Translations under genes and position numbers: made by a program | Source of the DNA: Elusimicrobiota bacterium | GTDB lineage: Bacteria > Elusimicrobiota > Elusimicrobia > UBA1565 | NCBI GenBank assembly: GCA_041660925.1 | Contig: JBAZVI010000008.1 | Location: 62,001-126,000, forward strand | Direction of reading: 5' to 3' | Length of the DNA: 64,000 nt | In this document: in pieces, positions 16,191-25,256 of the stretch | How the letters are laid out: every line of letters begins with the position of its first letter | Position numbering within the stretch: position 1 is the first letter of the stretch | Notes under the pieces: generated by a model | Databases searched by the model: none | What the model was told of the DNA's origin: nothing | Seen by the model: the letters and a program-made list of their open reading frames with translations, nothing else

Positions 16191-18434
16191 CTACTTCTTC
16201 GTCGAATCGAACGTCAGCTTCGCGCTCAGCGGACCGACCCGGAGAGTGAAGTCGCCGTCCTCGAGGACCGGGGAGCCCTTCTCGTCGGGATAACTCAGGT
16301 CCTTCTGCGCGTCGATGAGGAAGGAGACCTCCTTCGACTCTCCGGGCGCCAGCGCGATCTTCTCGTACTGCTTGAGCCGCTTGACCGGGCGCGTGATGCG
16401 GGCCACCTCGTCGCTCAGATACCAGAGCACGGCCTCGCGGCCGGCGCGCTTGCCCTTGTTGGTCACGCGCACGCTCGCGCGGACCTTCCCGGCCGGGCCC
16501 ACGCGCTCGGCGTCGAGCTTCAGGCCCTCGTAAGCGAACTGCGTGTAGGAAAGGCCGGCCCCGAAAGGATACTGCGCCGTCGTGCGGTCCGACGACTTGT
16601 GATGATAGGCCACGACGTGGCCGGGAGCCGCGGGATAGGAGAAGGCGAGCTTGCCGCTCGGATTCGTCTTCCCGGAGAGGACCTCGGCGATGGCCGTCGC
16701 GCCCTCGAAGCCGGGCAGGCCGGCGAAGAGCACCGCGCCCATCCGGTCGGTGATCGTGGAGATGACCCGGGGCCGCGCCTCGACGAGGACGAGGACGCAG
16801 GGCTTGCCGCTCTCCGCGGCGGCGGCCGCCAGGTCGAGCTGCTCGTCGGGCATGGAGAGGTCCTCGATGAGGCCCTCCTGCTCGGTCGCGGGCTCCTCTC
16901 CGAGGGCGAGGACGACGACGTCGGCGGCCGAAGCCGCCTTCCGGAACGCCATCCGCACGGGACTCCCGGGAGCGCCCGCCGCGGGAGCGAGGCGGACCTC
17001 GGCGGCCGGGAACTCCTTCTTCAGGGCGGCGAGGATCGTCGGCATGGAGGCCGGATACTCGGCCTCGGGACGCCCGAGCCAGCCCAGCGTCCAGGCGCCG
17101 CCGAGGTGGCGCTTGGAATCCGCCGCGGGCCCCGCGACGAGGATGGAGCGCGTCTTCGGCGAGAGCGGCAGGACGCCCTTCTTGTTCTCGAGGAGGACCA
17201 GGGCCTCGCGGGCGGCCGCCAGCGCGGCGGCCTTGTGCTCGGGGGCGCCCACGCGCGCGAGCCGGTCGGCGCTCGGGAAGGGGTGCTCGAAGAGTCCGAG
17301 CTCGAACTTGAGGCGCAGGACGCGCGCCGCGGCCTCGTCGATGCGCGCCGCGGAGACCTTCCCCTCGCGAACGAGCGCGACGAGGTTGCGGCTGAAGTCG
17401 GTCGTGTACGGGGTCATGGCCATGTCCATGCCCGCGTTCACCGCCATGCGCGCGGCGTCCTTCTCGTCGCGCGCGACGCGGTGCTCCTTGACCAGCTTCG
17501 TGATGTGGTCCCAGTCGCTGAGGACCACGCCTTTGAAGCCGAGCTCGCCGCGCAGGAGCTCCGTGAGATGGCGGTGCGAGGAGAGCACGGGGACGCCGTT
17601 GATCTCTCCGTAGTTCACCATGACGGTCTTCACCCCGGCCGCGATCGCGGCGCGGAAGGACGGCACGAAGAACTCGTAGAGATACTGGTCGGGGATCTGC
17701 GCCGGAGAGCGGTCCCAGCCCGACTTGGGGTCGGAGTAGCCGAGGAAGTGCTTCGCGGTCGCCGCCATGCGGTAGGGGGCCGTCTTCGGCTCCTCCTGCA
17801 GGGCCCGCACGAAGGCGCTCCCCATGCGCGCGACGACGAGCGGCTCCTCGCCGAAGGTCTCGAAGAGGCGCGACCAGTAGGCGTTGAGCCCGACGTCGAG
17901 GATGGGCGCGAAGTTCCAATGATGTCCGAGATCGGCGGCTTCCAGCGCGGTGACGCTCCCCTCGCGCGCCGCGAAGGCGTCGTCGAAGGTGCAGGCGATC
18001 GAGAGGTTCTGCGGGAAGATGGTCGCGCCGCTGACGTAGTCGGCCCCGTGGACGTGGTCGATCCCGTAGACGATGGGGATGCCGAGCCGCGACTCCTCGA
18101 GCGCGATCTTCTGCAGCTCGGTCCCGTAGCGGACCCACTGCGCGGGCGGCACGGCGATGCCGTTGAGGAAGGAGCCGACGTGGTCCTCGCGCACGAGCTT
18201 GCGCAGCTTCTCCGGGACGACGTCGACGGCGACGTTCTGGTCCGAGTTGTAGGCCGAGAAGTTGAGCTGGGTCATCTGCCCGACCTTCTCCTCGAGCGTC
18301 ATGCGCCCGAGCAGGTCCTTCACGCGCGCCTCGACGGGCGCCTTCGGGTCCTTATAAAGGGGCTTCTCGGGAGCGGCGGCCGAAGCGAAGGGGACGAGGA
18401 ACGTCAGGAGCGTCGCGGCGAGCGTGAGTGGCAT
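16191..18434 (-). CDS. Secreted GH3 beta-glucosidase
   Basis: A 747-residue exported glycoside hydrolase family 3 enzyme. A signal peptide (to about residue 24, ASAAAP) precedes the GH3 barrel, which has RMTLEEKVGQMTQ, KHFLGY and the nucleophile Asp in GVVLSDWDHI. The alpha/beta sandwich (VLVAGPAADSKRHLGGAWTL) and a C-terminal fibronectin-like domain (SVRVTNKGKRAGREAV) follow. The ATG at 18434 has GGAGG six bases upstream. Its own promoter (TATGCT) lies just after a terminator of the preceding GH144 gene. With the GH144 enzyme and second GH3 it probably forms a beta-glucan or gluco-oligosaccharide set. Confidence 0.92.
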   Translation of the reverse strand: MPLTLAATLLTFLVPFASAAAPEKPLYKDPKAPVEARVKDLLGRMTLEEKVGQMTQLNFSAYNSDQNVAVDVVPEKLRKLVREDHVGSFLNGIAVPPAQWVRYGTELQKIALEESRLGIPIVYGIDHVHGADYVSGATIFPQNLSIACTFDDAFAAREGSVTALEAADLGHHWNFAPILDVGLNAYWSRLFETFGEEPLVVARMGSAFVRALQEEPKTAPYRMAATAKHFLGYSDPKSGWDRSPAQIPDQYLYEFFVPSFRAAIAAGVKTVMVNYGEINGVPVLSSHRHLTELLRGELGFKGVVLSDWDHITKLVKEHRVARDEKDAARMAVNAGMDMAMTPYTTDFSRNLVALVREGKVSAARIDEAAARVLRLKFELGLFEHPFPSADRLARVGAPEHKAAALAAAREALVLLENKKGVLPLSPKTRSILVAGPAADSKRHLGGAWTLGWLGRPEAEYPASMPTILAALKKEFPAAEVRLAPAAGAPGSPVRMAFRKAASAADVVVLALGEEPATEQEGLIEDLSMPDEQLDLAAAAAESGKPCVLVLVEARPRVISTITDRMGAVLFAGLPGFEGATAIAEVLSGKTNPSGKLAFSYPAAPGHVVAYHHKSSDRTTAQYPFGAGLSYTQFAYEGLKLDAERVGPAGKVRASVRVTNKGKRAGREAVLWYLSDEVARITRPVKRLKQYEKIALAPGESKEVSFLIDAQKDLSYPDEKGSPVLEDGDFTLRVGPLSAKLTFDSTKK

Positions 18435-18464
18435 GACCATCCTCCGGGGTTGCGGCCGTGTGCG

Positions 18465-18470
18465 AGCATA
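18465..18470 (-). promoter_or_regulatory. -10 hexamer for the GH3 gene
   Basis: TATGCT in the context TTTTGTATGCT, 30 bases before the ATG at 18434, which also has a Shine-Dalgarno site. The T-run belongs to the terminator upstream. Confidence 0.45.
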
Positions 18471-18504
18471 CAAAAGAGCGGGGGGAGCTGCGCAACGCCC
18501 CCCC
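18471..18504 (-). terminator. Intrinsic terminator after the GH144 gene
   Basis: On the minus strand a G6-7 run (18498-18504) can pair with C6 (18480-18485), followed by TTTT at 18472-18475. It lies directly after the stop of the GH144 gene. Confidence 0.5.
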
Positions 18505-18505
18505 T

Positions 18506-19843
18506 TCAGGTCTTCTCGAAGCCGGCGAGCCGCAGACCCTTCTCGATCTCGGGATTCGCCATGAACCAGCCCCACACGCGCCCGGTCCGCAGGTTCTCGG
18601 CGCTGAGCAGGGTGATGCCGACGTCGATGCCGATGACGTCGGCGTCGAACCAGCCGGTCGTGGGATTGAAGGCGTCGACGAAGCCGTAGCGCCGGTAGAC
18701 CTTCTCCCCGTACTTCGCCTTCATGGCCCGAAGGGCGTCGAGCGACGCCCGGGGGGTGAACATGAGCGAGCCGCCGGGCGCGCAGGGGACGACCGAACCG
18801 TCGATGTGGCTCTCGCGCGGGGGCCCGCCCCAGGCGATGTAGCGCTCCTCGGAGGCGTCGGAGGCCGTGACGCCCCAGACCGCCCCCCCGTACGACTTCG
18901 GGAACTCCTTGCCGAGCTCCTCGAGGCAGAACCTCCGGTGCGCGAGCGTCGCTTTCACCGAGTTGTCGAAGTAGTCGACCGGCCGCTTCCCCTTCTCCCG
19001 CCAGGCGCGCAGGTCCAGCCAGGCCTGCGGGTACTGGTGCATGAAGAGCGAGGTGTCCTTGTGGTCCAGGTAGCGGAAGCCGCCGTACTCCTTCCAGTTC
19101 CGCTTCCAGGCGCTCCAGGCCTTCGGCGTCAGCGCCCGGCCGGGCGCCCCGATGCCGACGAGCGTGAGGATCGGGTGCTCGCAGTAGCGGTTCCAGCGGT
19201 CCGAGATGAAGCCGGTCTCGGGATGATAGCCCATGGAGAGCAGGGCGGGGTCGCCGGCGAGCATCGCCGGGTAGTCCACGCGCGCGTAGAGCTCGGTCGC
19301 GAGCCGCACGATCTCGGGGTCGTCCTTGAAGCACTGCCGGACGGTGAGGACGCCCGCGAGGAGCAGCGCGGTGTCGATGGTGGAGACCTCGCTGTTCCAG
19401 CGCCGCTCGCCCGTGCCCGGGTCGACGAAGTGGTAGTACCAGCCCCCGACGTGGGTGCTGCGCCCGACGTAGAACTCGAGCGTGCGGCGGGCCTGGTCGC
19501 GGGCCGCGTCCTTCGCGAGCCAGCCCCGGGCCTCGCCGACGCAGAGCGCGCTCAGCATGAAGCCGGTCGCGGCGCTGCTCGCGACCTTGCCGCGGTCGCT
19601 CGTGTAGGTCGAACCGTCGGCCCGCGCGCGGTCGCGCGTGAGCCCGGTGCGCAGGTCGGTCTGTTCGAGGAAGAAGGACAGCGAGCGGCGCTGGAGGTCG
19701 TCGAGGAAGGCCTCGTCCTCCCGGGTCAGCGGCGGCGCGGACGGCGCCGTCCCCGCGGCCCGAGCCGCGGGCGCCGCCAGCGAGAGAAGGAACGCGAGCC
19801 CCCAGCGCCTTGCCTGCACGGCGCTGCTATTTGGCCGCGACAT
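18506..19843 (-). CDS. Glycoamylase-domain (GH144-like) endo-beta-glucanase
   Basis: The 445-residue protein has a signal peptide (to about residue 30) and then the full 'glucoamylase family' domain (GH144 type). Motifs include SSAATGFMLSALCVGEARGW, YYHFVDPGTG, STIDTALLLAG, MGYHPETGF, WGVTASD, YIAWGGPP, VPCAPGGSL, RYGFVDAFNPTTGW and ENLRTGRVWGWFM. Characterised GH144 members are endo-beta-1,2-glucanases giving sophorose-type products, so with two GH3 beta-glucosidases this suggests beta-1,2-glucan breakdown. The substrate is inferred. The start overlaps the end of the upstream GH3 gene by 17 bases. Confidence 0.88.
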   Translation of the reverse strand: MSRPNSSAVQARRWGLAFLLSLAAPAARAAGTAPSAPPLTREDEAFLDDLQRRSLSFFLEQTDLRTGLTRDRARADGSTYTSDRGKVASSAATGFMLSALCVGEARGWLAKDAARDQARRTLEFYVGRSTHVGGWYYHFVDPGTGERRWNSEVSTIDTALLLAGVLTVRQCFKDDPEIVRLATELYARVDYPAMLAGDPALLSMGYHPETGFISDRWNRYCEHPILTLVGIGAPGRALTPKAWSAWKRNWKEYGGFRYLDHKDTSLFMHQYPQAWLDLRAWREKGKRPVDYFDNSVKATLAHRRFCLEELGKEFPKSYGGAVWGVTASDASEERYIAWGGPPRESHIDGSVVPCAPGGSLMFTPRASLDALRAMKAKYGEKVYRRYGFVDAFNPTTGWFDADVIGIDVGITLLSAENLRTGRVWGWFMANPEIEKGLRLAGFEKT

Positions 19844-22040
19844 CGAAGGAGCCCTCCAACCCGCCCGTCGAGTCCGTGCCGACGAAGACCTGGAACTTCC
19901 CGGGCTCGACCGTGAAGCGCATGCGCGCGTCGAGCGCGCCGAGCTCCTTCGGGCCGAGGGTGAAGACCACGGCGCGCTTCTCGCCGGGCTTCAGCGTCAC
20001 CCGCTCGAAGCCCTTGAGCTCCCGCACCGGCCGCGTCGCGCTGGCGGCCGCGTCGCGGATGTAGAGCTGCACCACTTCGTCGCCGGCGCGCGCGCCCGCG
20101 TTCTCGACGCTCGCCCGGACCTCGAGGGTCCCGTCGGGCTGGATGCTCCCGGCGCTCAGCTCGAGGCCCGAGAGCCGGAAGCTCGTGTAGCTGAGTCCGT
20201 ATCCGAAGGGATAGAGCGGCGTCACCGGGACGTCGAGGTACTTCGAGGTGTATTTGTTGTCGAGCGCCGGCGGCCGGCCGGTGCCCTTGTGGTTGTAGTA
20301 GAGCGGCACCTGGCCCAGAGCGCGCGGGAAGGTGACCGGGAGCTTCCCGCCCGGGTTCACATCGCCGAAGAGCGCGTCGGCGATGGCCGGACCCGCCTGC
20401 GAGCCGGCGAACCAGGTCTCGAGGATGGCCGGAGCCTTCGCGGCCAGGCGCGTCAGCGTCAGCGGCCGACCGTTCATGAGCACCACCGCGACGGGCTTCC
20501 CGGCCGCGAGCACCGCCTCGGCCAGCTCGAGCTGGCGGCCGGGGAGGTCGAGGGTCGAACGCGAGGAGGCCTCGCCGCTCATCTCGGAACTCTCGCCGAG
20601 GGCGAGCACGACGGCGTCGGCCTTGCCCGCCGCGGCGACGGCCTCCTGGAAACCGGCGGAGGAGGCGTCGTCGATCGCGCACCCTTTCGCGTGGAGGATC
20701 GTCATCTTCGGGAACTTGGCGCGCAGGCCGGCGAGCAGGGTGAGCGCATCCTCCTTCTTCCCGTCGCCCGACCAGGAGCCGATGACCGAAGGGTCGTCGG
20801 CCAGCGGGCCGAGCACCGCCAAAGTCTTGATCCCTTTGTCCAGGGGAAGGACCCCGCCGTCGTTCTTGAGGAGGACGAAGGACTTCGCAGCGGCCGCGCG
20901 CGCGGCCGCGAGGTTCTCCTTCGTCAGGAGGGCGGTCTTCTCGCGCTTCGGGTCGACGTAGGGATGCTCGAAGAGGCCGAGCCGGAACTTCAGGCGCAGG
21001 ACGCGCCGCACGGCCTCGTCGACGGTCTTCAGGGGAAGGCGGCCGTCGGCGACCAGCTTCGGGCCGTGCTCGTTGTAGAGCCGGCTCACCATCTCCATGT
21101 CCGCCCCGGCGGAGAGCGCGAGGCGCGCGGCGTCGGCGCCGTCGGCCGCGAGGCCGTGGGGGATGAGCTCCGCGACGGCGGTGTAGTCGGTGACGACGAG
21201 GCCGTCGAAGCCCCATTCCCCGCGCAGGACGTCGGTGAGGATCCAGCGGTTGGCCGTCGCGGGGATCCCGTCGAGGTCGTTGAAGGCGCTCATGAAGGTG
21301 GCGACCCCGGCCTCGACGGCGGCGCGGAAGGGCGGGAAGTAGGTCTCGCGCAGGACGCGCTCGGAGACGTCGGTCGTGTTGTAGTCGCGCCCGGACTCGG
21401 CCGCGCCGTAAGCGGCCCAGTGCTTGGCGCAGGCCGCGACCTTGTCGGGGGCCGCGGGGTCCGCGCCCTGAAAGCCGCGCACGCGGGCGCGCGCGAGGGC
21501 GGCGCCGAGGTAGGCGTCCTCCCCCGAGCCCTCGACGATGCGGCCCCAGCGCGGGTCGCGGGCGATGTCCACCATCGGCGCGAAGGTCCACTTCAGACCG
21601 ACGGCGGCGGCCTCGGCGGCGGCGACCGCGGCGGCCCGCTCCGCGGCGGCGGGGTCCCAGGAGGCGGCTTCGGCCAGGGGGACGGGGAAGACGGTGCGGT
21701 AGCCGTGGATGACGTCGAAGGCGAAGAGGATGGGGACCTTGAGGCGGGACTCCTCGACCGCGATCCTCTGCAGAGCGTTGACGTTGGCGGCGCCGCGCAC
21801 GTTGAGCGTGGAGCCGAGCCGGCCCTTGCGCGCGAGGTCGGCGAACTCGGGACGGGCCGTCCCTTCGGAGAGGCCGTCGAGCTGCTGGAGCTGCCCGAGC
21901 TTCTCCTCGAGCGTCATCCTCGAGAGCAGCGCCTCGACGCGAGCCTCGACGTCCCTGGGCCCCGGTGCGGCGGGGACCGCGGCGCGGGCGGACGGGGCGA
22001 GGACGGCGAGGATGAGGGCGAGCGAAAGGGTCTTCTTCAT
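19827..22040 (-). CDS. Secreted GH3 beta-glucosidase (BglX-like)
   Basis: A 737-residue exported GH3 enzyme with signal peptide MKKTLSLALILAVLAPSARA and start at 22040 with GGAGG eight bases upstream. The GH3 barrel contains MTLEEKLGQLQQL, FAFDVIHGYRTVFP, the DPRWGRIVE motif typical of BglX-like enzymes, ACAKHWAAYG and the nucleophile in GLVVTDYTAV. The second domain has LALGESSEMSGEA, and a C-terminal fibronectin-type domain (VRASVENAGARAGDEVVQLYI) ends the protein. It is first in a two-gene unit with the GH144 enzyme. Confidence 0.93.
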   Translation of the reverse strand: MKKTLSLALILAVLAPSARAAVPAAPGPRDVEARVEALLSRMTLEEKLGQLQQLDGLSEGTARPEFADLARKGRLGSTLNVRGAANVNALQRIAVEESRLKVPILFAFDVIHGYRTVFPVPLAEAASWDPAAAERAAAVAAAEAAAVGLKWTFAPMVDIARDPRWGRIVEGSGEDAYLGAALARARVRGFQGADPAAPDKVAACAKHWAAYGAAESGRDYNTTDVSERVLRETYFPPFRAAVEAGVATFMSAFNDLDGIPATANRWILTDVLRGEWGFDGLVVTDYTAVAELIPHGLAADGADAARLALSAGADMEMVSRLYNEHGPKLVADGRLPLKTVDEAVRRVLRLKFRLGLFEHPYVDPKREKTALLTKENLAAARAAAAKSFVLLKNDGGVLPLDKGIKTLAVLGPLADDPSVIGSWSGDGKKEDALTLLAGLRAKFPKMTILHAKGCAIDDASSAGFQEAVAAAGKADAVVLALGESSEMSGEASSRSTLDLPGRQLELAEAVLAAGKPVAVVLMNGRPLTLTRLAAKAPAILETWFAGSQAGPAIADALFGDVNPGGKLPVTFPRALGQVPLYYNHKGTGRPPALDNKYTSKYLDVPVTPLYPFGYGLSYTSFRLSGLELSAGSIQPDGTLEVRASVENAGARAGDEVVQLYIRDAAASATRPVRELKGFERVTLKPGEKRAVVFTLGPKELGALDARMRFTVEPGKFQVFVGTDSTGGLEGSFDVAAK

Positions 22041-22061
22041 GACAGGTTCCTCCGGTTCGGC

Positions 22062-22072
22062 TATGATACTAT
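22062..22072. promoter_or_regulatory. Overlapping divergent -10 hexamers
   Basis: TATCAT on the minus strand (22068-22063) for the GH3 gene overlaps TATGAT (22062-22067) and TACTAT (22067-22072) on the plus strand for the U32 gene. The two promoters should exclude each other. Confidence 0.4.
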
Positions 22073-22096
22073 TCGGCGCCCTCAAAGGGACGACCC

Positions 22097-23908
22097 ATGC
22101 GCACGGACCGATTCGAGCTTCTGGCACCCGCGAAGGACCTGGCCTGCGGCCTGGCCGCCCTCGAGTGCGGCGCGGACGCCGTCTACGTCGGCGCCGAGCG
22201 CTTCGGCGCGCGCCGGGCCGCCGGGAACTCCCGGCGAGACATCGCCCAGCTCGCCGCCCGGGCGCACGTCTTCCACGCGAAGGTCTACGCGGCGGTCAAC
22301 ACGCTTCTGCGCGACGACGAGCTCGAGGCCGCGCGCCGGCTCGTCGTCGGCCTGCACGAGGACGGGGTCGACGGCCTCATCGTCCAGGACTTCGGACTCC
22401 TCGAACTGGACCTGCCGCCGCTCCCCCTCATCGCCAGCACGCAGATGCACAACGACTCCCCCGCGCGCGTGCGCTTTCTCCGGGACGCGGGCTTCTCCCG
22501 GGCCATCCTGGCCCGCGAGCTCGCGCTCGACGAGATCTCGGCGGTCGCCGCGGCCGCGCCGGGCCTCGAGCTCGAGGCCTTCGTGCACGGCGCCCTGTGC
22601 GTGTCCTACAGCGGCCGCTGCGCGCTGAGCTACGCGCTCGGCGGACGCAGCGCCAACCGCGGGGAGTGCGCCCAGCCCTGCCGCAAGCCCTACGCGGTCC
22701 GCGACGCGGGAGGGCGCGTCCTCGCGGCCGGCTGCCACGCCCTCTGCCTCAAGGACCTGAACCTCGCGAGCCACCTGGAAGGGCTCATCGCCGCGGGCGT
22801 GACCTCCTTCAAGATCGAAGGCCGGCTCAAGGACCTCGACTACGTCCGCAACACCGTCCTCTACTACCGGCGCGCGCTCGACGCGGCGCTGGGCAAGGTC
22901 GGCGGGCGCCGGGCGTCCTCCGGACGGGTCGAGAGCGCCTTCAGCCCCGACCCGGCGAAGACCTTCAACCGCGGCTACACCGCCTACTTCCTCAAGGGAA
23001 GGGACGCCGGCATGCACGCGCACGCCGCCCCCAAGGACGTCGGCGAGCCGCTCGGCGCCGTCCGCTCGGCCCGCGCCGGCCTGCTCGAGCTGGACGCGTC
23101 CCCCCCCGTCCACCCGGGCGACGGCCTCGCCTTCTTCACGGAAGCCGGAGAGCTGCGCGGCACCCTGGTCAACGCCGTCGAGGGCCGCCGGCTCCGGGTG
23201 CAGGACGCGCGCGGCATCGTCCCCGGCACGGAGCTCTTCCGCAACCGCGACCGACTCTGGCGCAAGGCGCTGGCGCTCGCGCGCATCGAGAGGAAGATCT
23301 CCGTCTCGCTGGAACTGCGTCCGACGCGCACGGGGCTGGAACTGCGTCTCGAGGACGAGGACGGCGTCTCGGCCGCCGCGCGCGCCGACTGCGCGCGGGA
23401 GCCCGCGAAGGACGCGGCGCGCGGACGCGAGACGCTCGAGCGCCAACTGACGAAGTTCGGCGGCACGCCGCTGCTCGCCGTGAAGACCGTCCTGCCGCCG
23501 GAGACCCCCTTCGTCCCCGTCGCCGTCCTCAACCGGCTGCGCCGCGAAGCCGCCGAGTCGCTCCTCGCCGCCCGGTCCGCGGCGCACCCGCGCGGCCGGC
23601 GCCTGCCCGAGTCCCCCCACGCGGCCTACCCGGAAAAGGCGCTCGGCCCGGAAGCCGGCGTCCTCAACGCCCTCGCCGAGCGCTTCCTCCGCCGCCATGG
23701 GGTCGAACGCGTCGAGCGCGCCTTCGAGAGCGGCCCGGTCCGCAAGGGCTCCCGCCTGATGAGCTGCCGCTACTGCCTGCGCCATTCCCTGGGCTCCTGC
23801 GGGGGAGGCGAGCCGGTCGAGCCGCTCTTCCTCGAAGATGAGGACGGCCGCGTCCTTCGCCTGGAGTTCGACTGCTCCGCCTGCCGTATGTCCGTCCATC
23901 TCGCCTGA
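22097..23908 (+). CDS. U32 peptidase-family protein, RlhA-like
   Basis: The 603-residue protein matches U32 proteins of the RlhA/YdcP type: ELLAPAKDLACGLAAL, GADAVYVG, STQMHNDSP, AFVHGALCVSYSGRC, GGRSANRGECAQPCRKPY, DLNLASHLEGLIAAGVTSFKIEGR. The Cys in SYSGRC, GECAQPC and further downstream fit the Fe-S cluster of this family. RlhA hydroxylates C2501 of 23S rRNA in E. coli; other members act on tRNA or are called collagenases, so the exact target is uncertain. The C-terminal part has a CRYCLRHSLGSCGG cysteine cluster and a final CSACRMS, possibly a further metal site. Confidence 0.85.
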   Translation: MRTDRFELLAPAKDLACGLAALECGADAVYVGAERFGARRAAGNSRRDIAQLAARAHVFHAKVYAAVNTLLRDDELEAARRLVVGLHEDGVDGLIVQDFGLLELDLPPLPLIASTQMHNDSPARVRFLRDAGFSRAILARELALDEISAVAAAAPGLELEAFVHGALCVSYSGRCALSYALGGRSANRGECAQPCRKPYAVRDAGGRVLAAGCHALCLKDLNLASHLEGLIAAGVTSFKIEGRLKDLDYVRNTVLYYRRALDAALGKVGGRRASSGRVESAFSPDPAKTFNRGYTAYFLKGRDAGMHAHAAPKDVGEPLGAVRSARAGLLELDASPPVHPGDGLAFFTEAGELRGTLVNAVEGRRLRVQDARGIVPGTELFRNRDRLWRKALALARIERKISVSLELRPTRTGLELRLEDEDGVSAAARADCAREPAKDAARGRETLERQLTKFGGTPLLAVKTVLPPETPFVPVAVLNRLRREAAESLLAARSAAHPRGRRLPESPHAAYPEKALGPEAGVLNALAERFLRRHGVERVERAFESGPVRKGSRLMSCRYCLRHSLGSCGGGEPVEPLFLEDEDGRVLRLEFDCSACRMSVHLA

Positions 23909-23930
23909 ATCCCCCCGCAGGGGGACCCGA

Positions 23931-25256
23931 TCAAACGTCGAGGGGCCAGCCGTTGTACACGCTGTAGACGACGAGCATCGCGACGAGGAGGCTCTTGGGC
24001 AGGTCGTAGGGGATGAGGAGCCAGGTCCCGGCGACGAAGGCGACGGCCAGGCCCACCGCGACGACGGGCGAAAGACGATGGCGCGCGATGCGCCCTTCCC
24101 GGCGGTCGCCGCGCTGAGACAGGACCGACGGCAGCGAGGCGGCGAGAGCCGCCAGCGTGAAGAGCCCGACCGCCGCCAGGACCGCGGTCGAGGCGCCGGG
24201 CGCGAGGACCGTCAGCGCCAGGTTCACCGCGGTCTGCAGGCCGTTGATCGTCGCGTGCTGGACGACCGACGCGGCATAGCCCTCGCGCAGATAGGTGCGG
24301 GACAGGAGGAGGGCCTCGACCATCCGAAGGCCGATGAAGAGCGGGTCGGCCATCTCGTGCAGGAGCACGAAGACCGCCGAGGAGAGCACCGAGGCCGCGA
24401 CGGCCGCCCCCGGAAGATGGACCCACTCCCCGGCCTTCTGCAGCCCCCCCAGAAGGCCGCACCGGAAGACGAGCTCCTCCCAGATCGGCGCGTAGACCGC
24501 TCGATGGAACATCAGGGCGAGGGGGGATAGACGGACCGCGCCCGCGACGTCCATGACCAGCGAGCCGTAGTTGGGATCCGGGACGAAGCCCAGCGCGAGG
24601 GCGCCATAGAAGCCCGCGGCCTTGATCGCGATGCTGAGCAGGCCCATGAGGAAGCCGTAGCGGGCGGCGCGCGCGAGACTCCGCCGAGGAGCGGGCGGCG
24701 CGGAGAGCGAGGAGGGCTCCTTCGTCGCGGAGTCCTTCAGGGCCGGTGAGACGACGACCGCGTCCGCGACGGCCGCGGGGGTCTCCGGCAGGTCTTCGGC
24801 ATAGAGGCGCGCGCCCGCGAAAGCCCGCTGGAGGGCGGTGACCCGCGTCTCCGGCGCGGCGTCCTCGTCGCGCGCCGGCGCGAGCGCGGTCTCGACGCTC
24901 TCAAGCGAGGAGCGCGGACTCGCCGCGGCCTTCACCCCCGCGGCGACGACCGCGGAGACTCCGGCGGGAGCGGCGTGAAGGTCCGCGGCCGCGGGGGCCG
25001 TCCACGCGGAAGACCCGGACGCGGCCGCCGTACGGGCGAGCGGCACGACGACCTTCATGAGCGGGAGCCCGCCCGTCTCGATGCGCGATCCCCCCGTCGG
25101 GAGGATCAACGACGATGAGAGGACCGGAGTGCGGAGCTGCGGTGCGGCGACGACGGTCCCCGGCGCCGCATGGACGACGGCCGCGGTCTGGGAGAAGAGC
25201 GGCGCTTCCCCCGCCAGAAGGAGGACGGCCGCCAGGAACGCGGCGGTCGCCTTCAC
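23931..25256 (-). CDS. CPBP-family intramembrane metalloprotease with secreted linker
   Basis: A GTG start (25256) overlaps the upstream TGA (GTGA), giving 441 residues. A signal peptide (to about residue 23, LFSQ) and about 190 residues of Ala/Pro/Val-rich linker precede a multi-pass membrane domain. That domain has the CPBP (CAAX protease/bacteriocin-processing) motifs EELVFR, HEMADP and QHATIN, which supply the conserved Glu-Glu, Arg and two His. Such proteases cleave within or near the membrane; the substrate here is unknown. The linker shares LILPT and ETG with that of the preceding gene (TLILPT, RTETG), so the N-termini seem homologous although the bodies differ. Confidence 0.82.
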   Translation of the reverse strand: MKATAAFLAAVLLLAGEAPLFSQTAAVVHAAPGTVVAAPQLRTPVLSSSLILPTGGSRIETGGLPLMKVVVPLARTAAASGSSAWTAPAAADLHAAPAGVSAVVAAGVKAAASPRSSLESVETALAPARDEDAAPETRVTALQRAFAGARLYAEDLPETPAAVADAVVVSPALKDSATKEPSSLSAPPAPRRSLARAARYGFLMGLLSIAIKAAGFYGALALGFVPDPNYGSLVMDVAGAVRLSPLALMFHRAVYAPIWEELVFRCGLLGGLQKAGEWVHLPGAAVAASVLSSAVFVLLHEMADPLFIGLRMVEALLLSRTYLREGYAASVVQHATINGLQTAVNLALTVLAPGASTAVLAAVGLFTLAALAASLPSVLSQRGDRREGRIARHRLSPVVAVGLAVAFVAGTWLLIPYDLPKSLLVAMLVVYSVYNGWPLDV

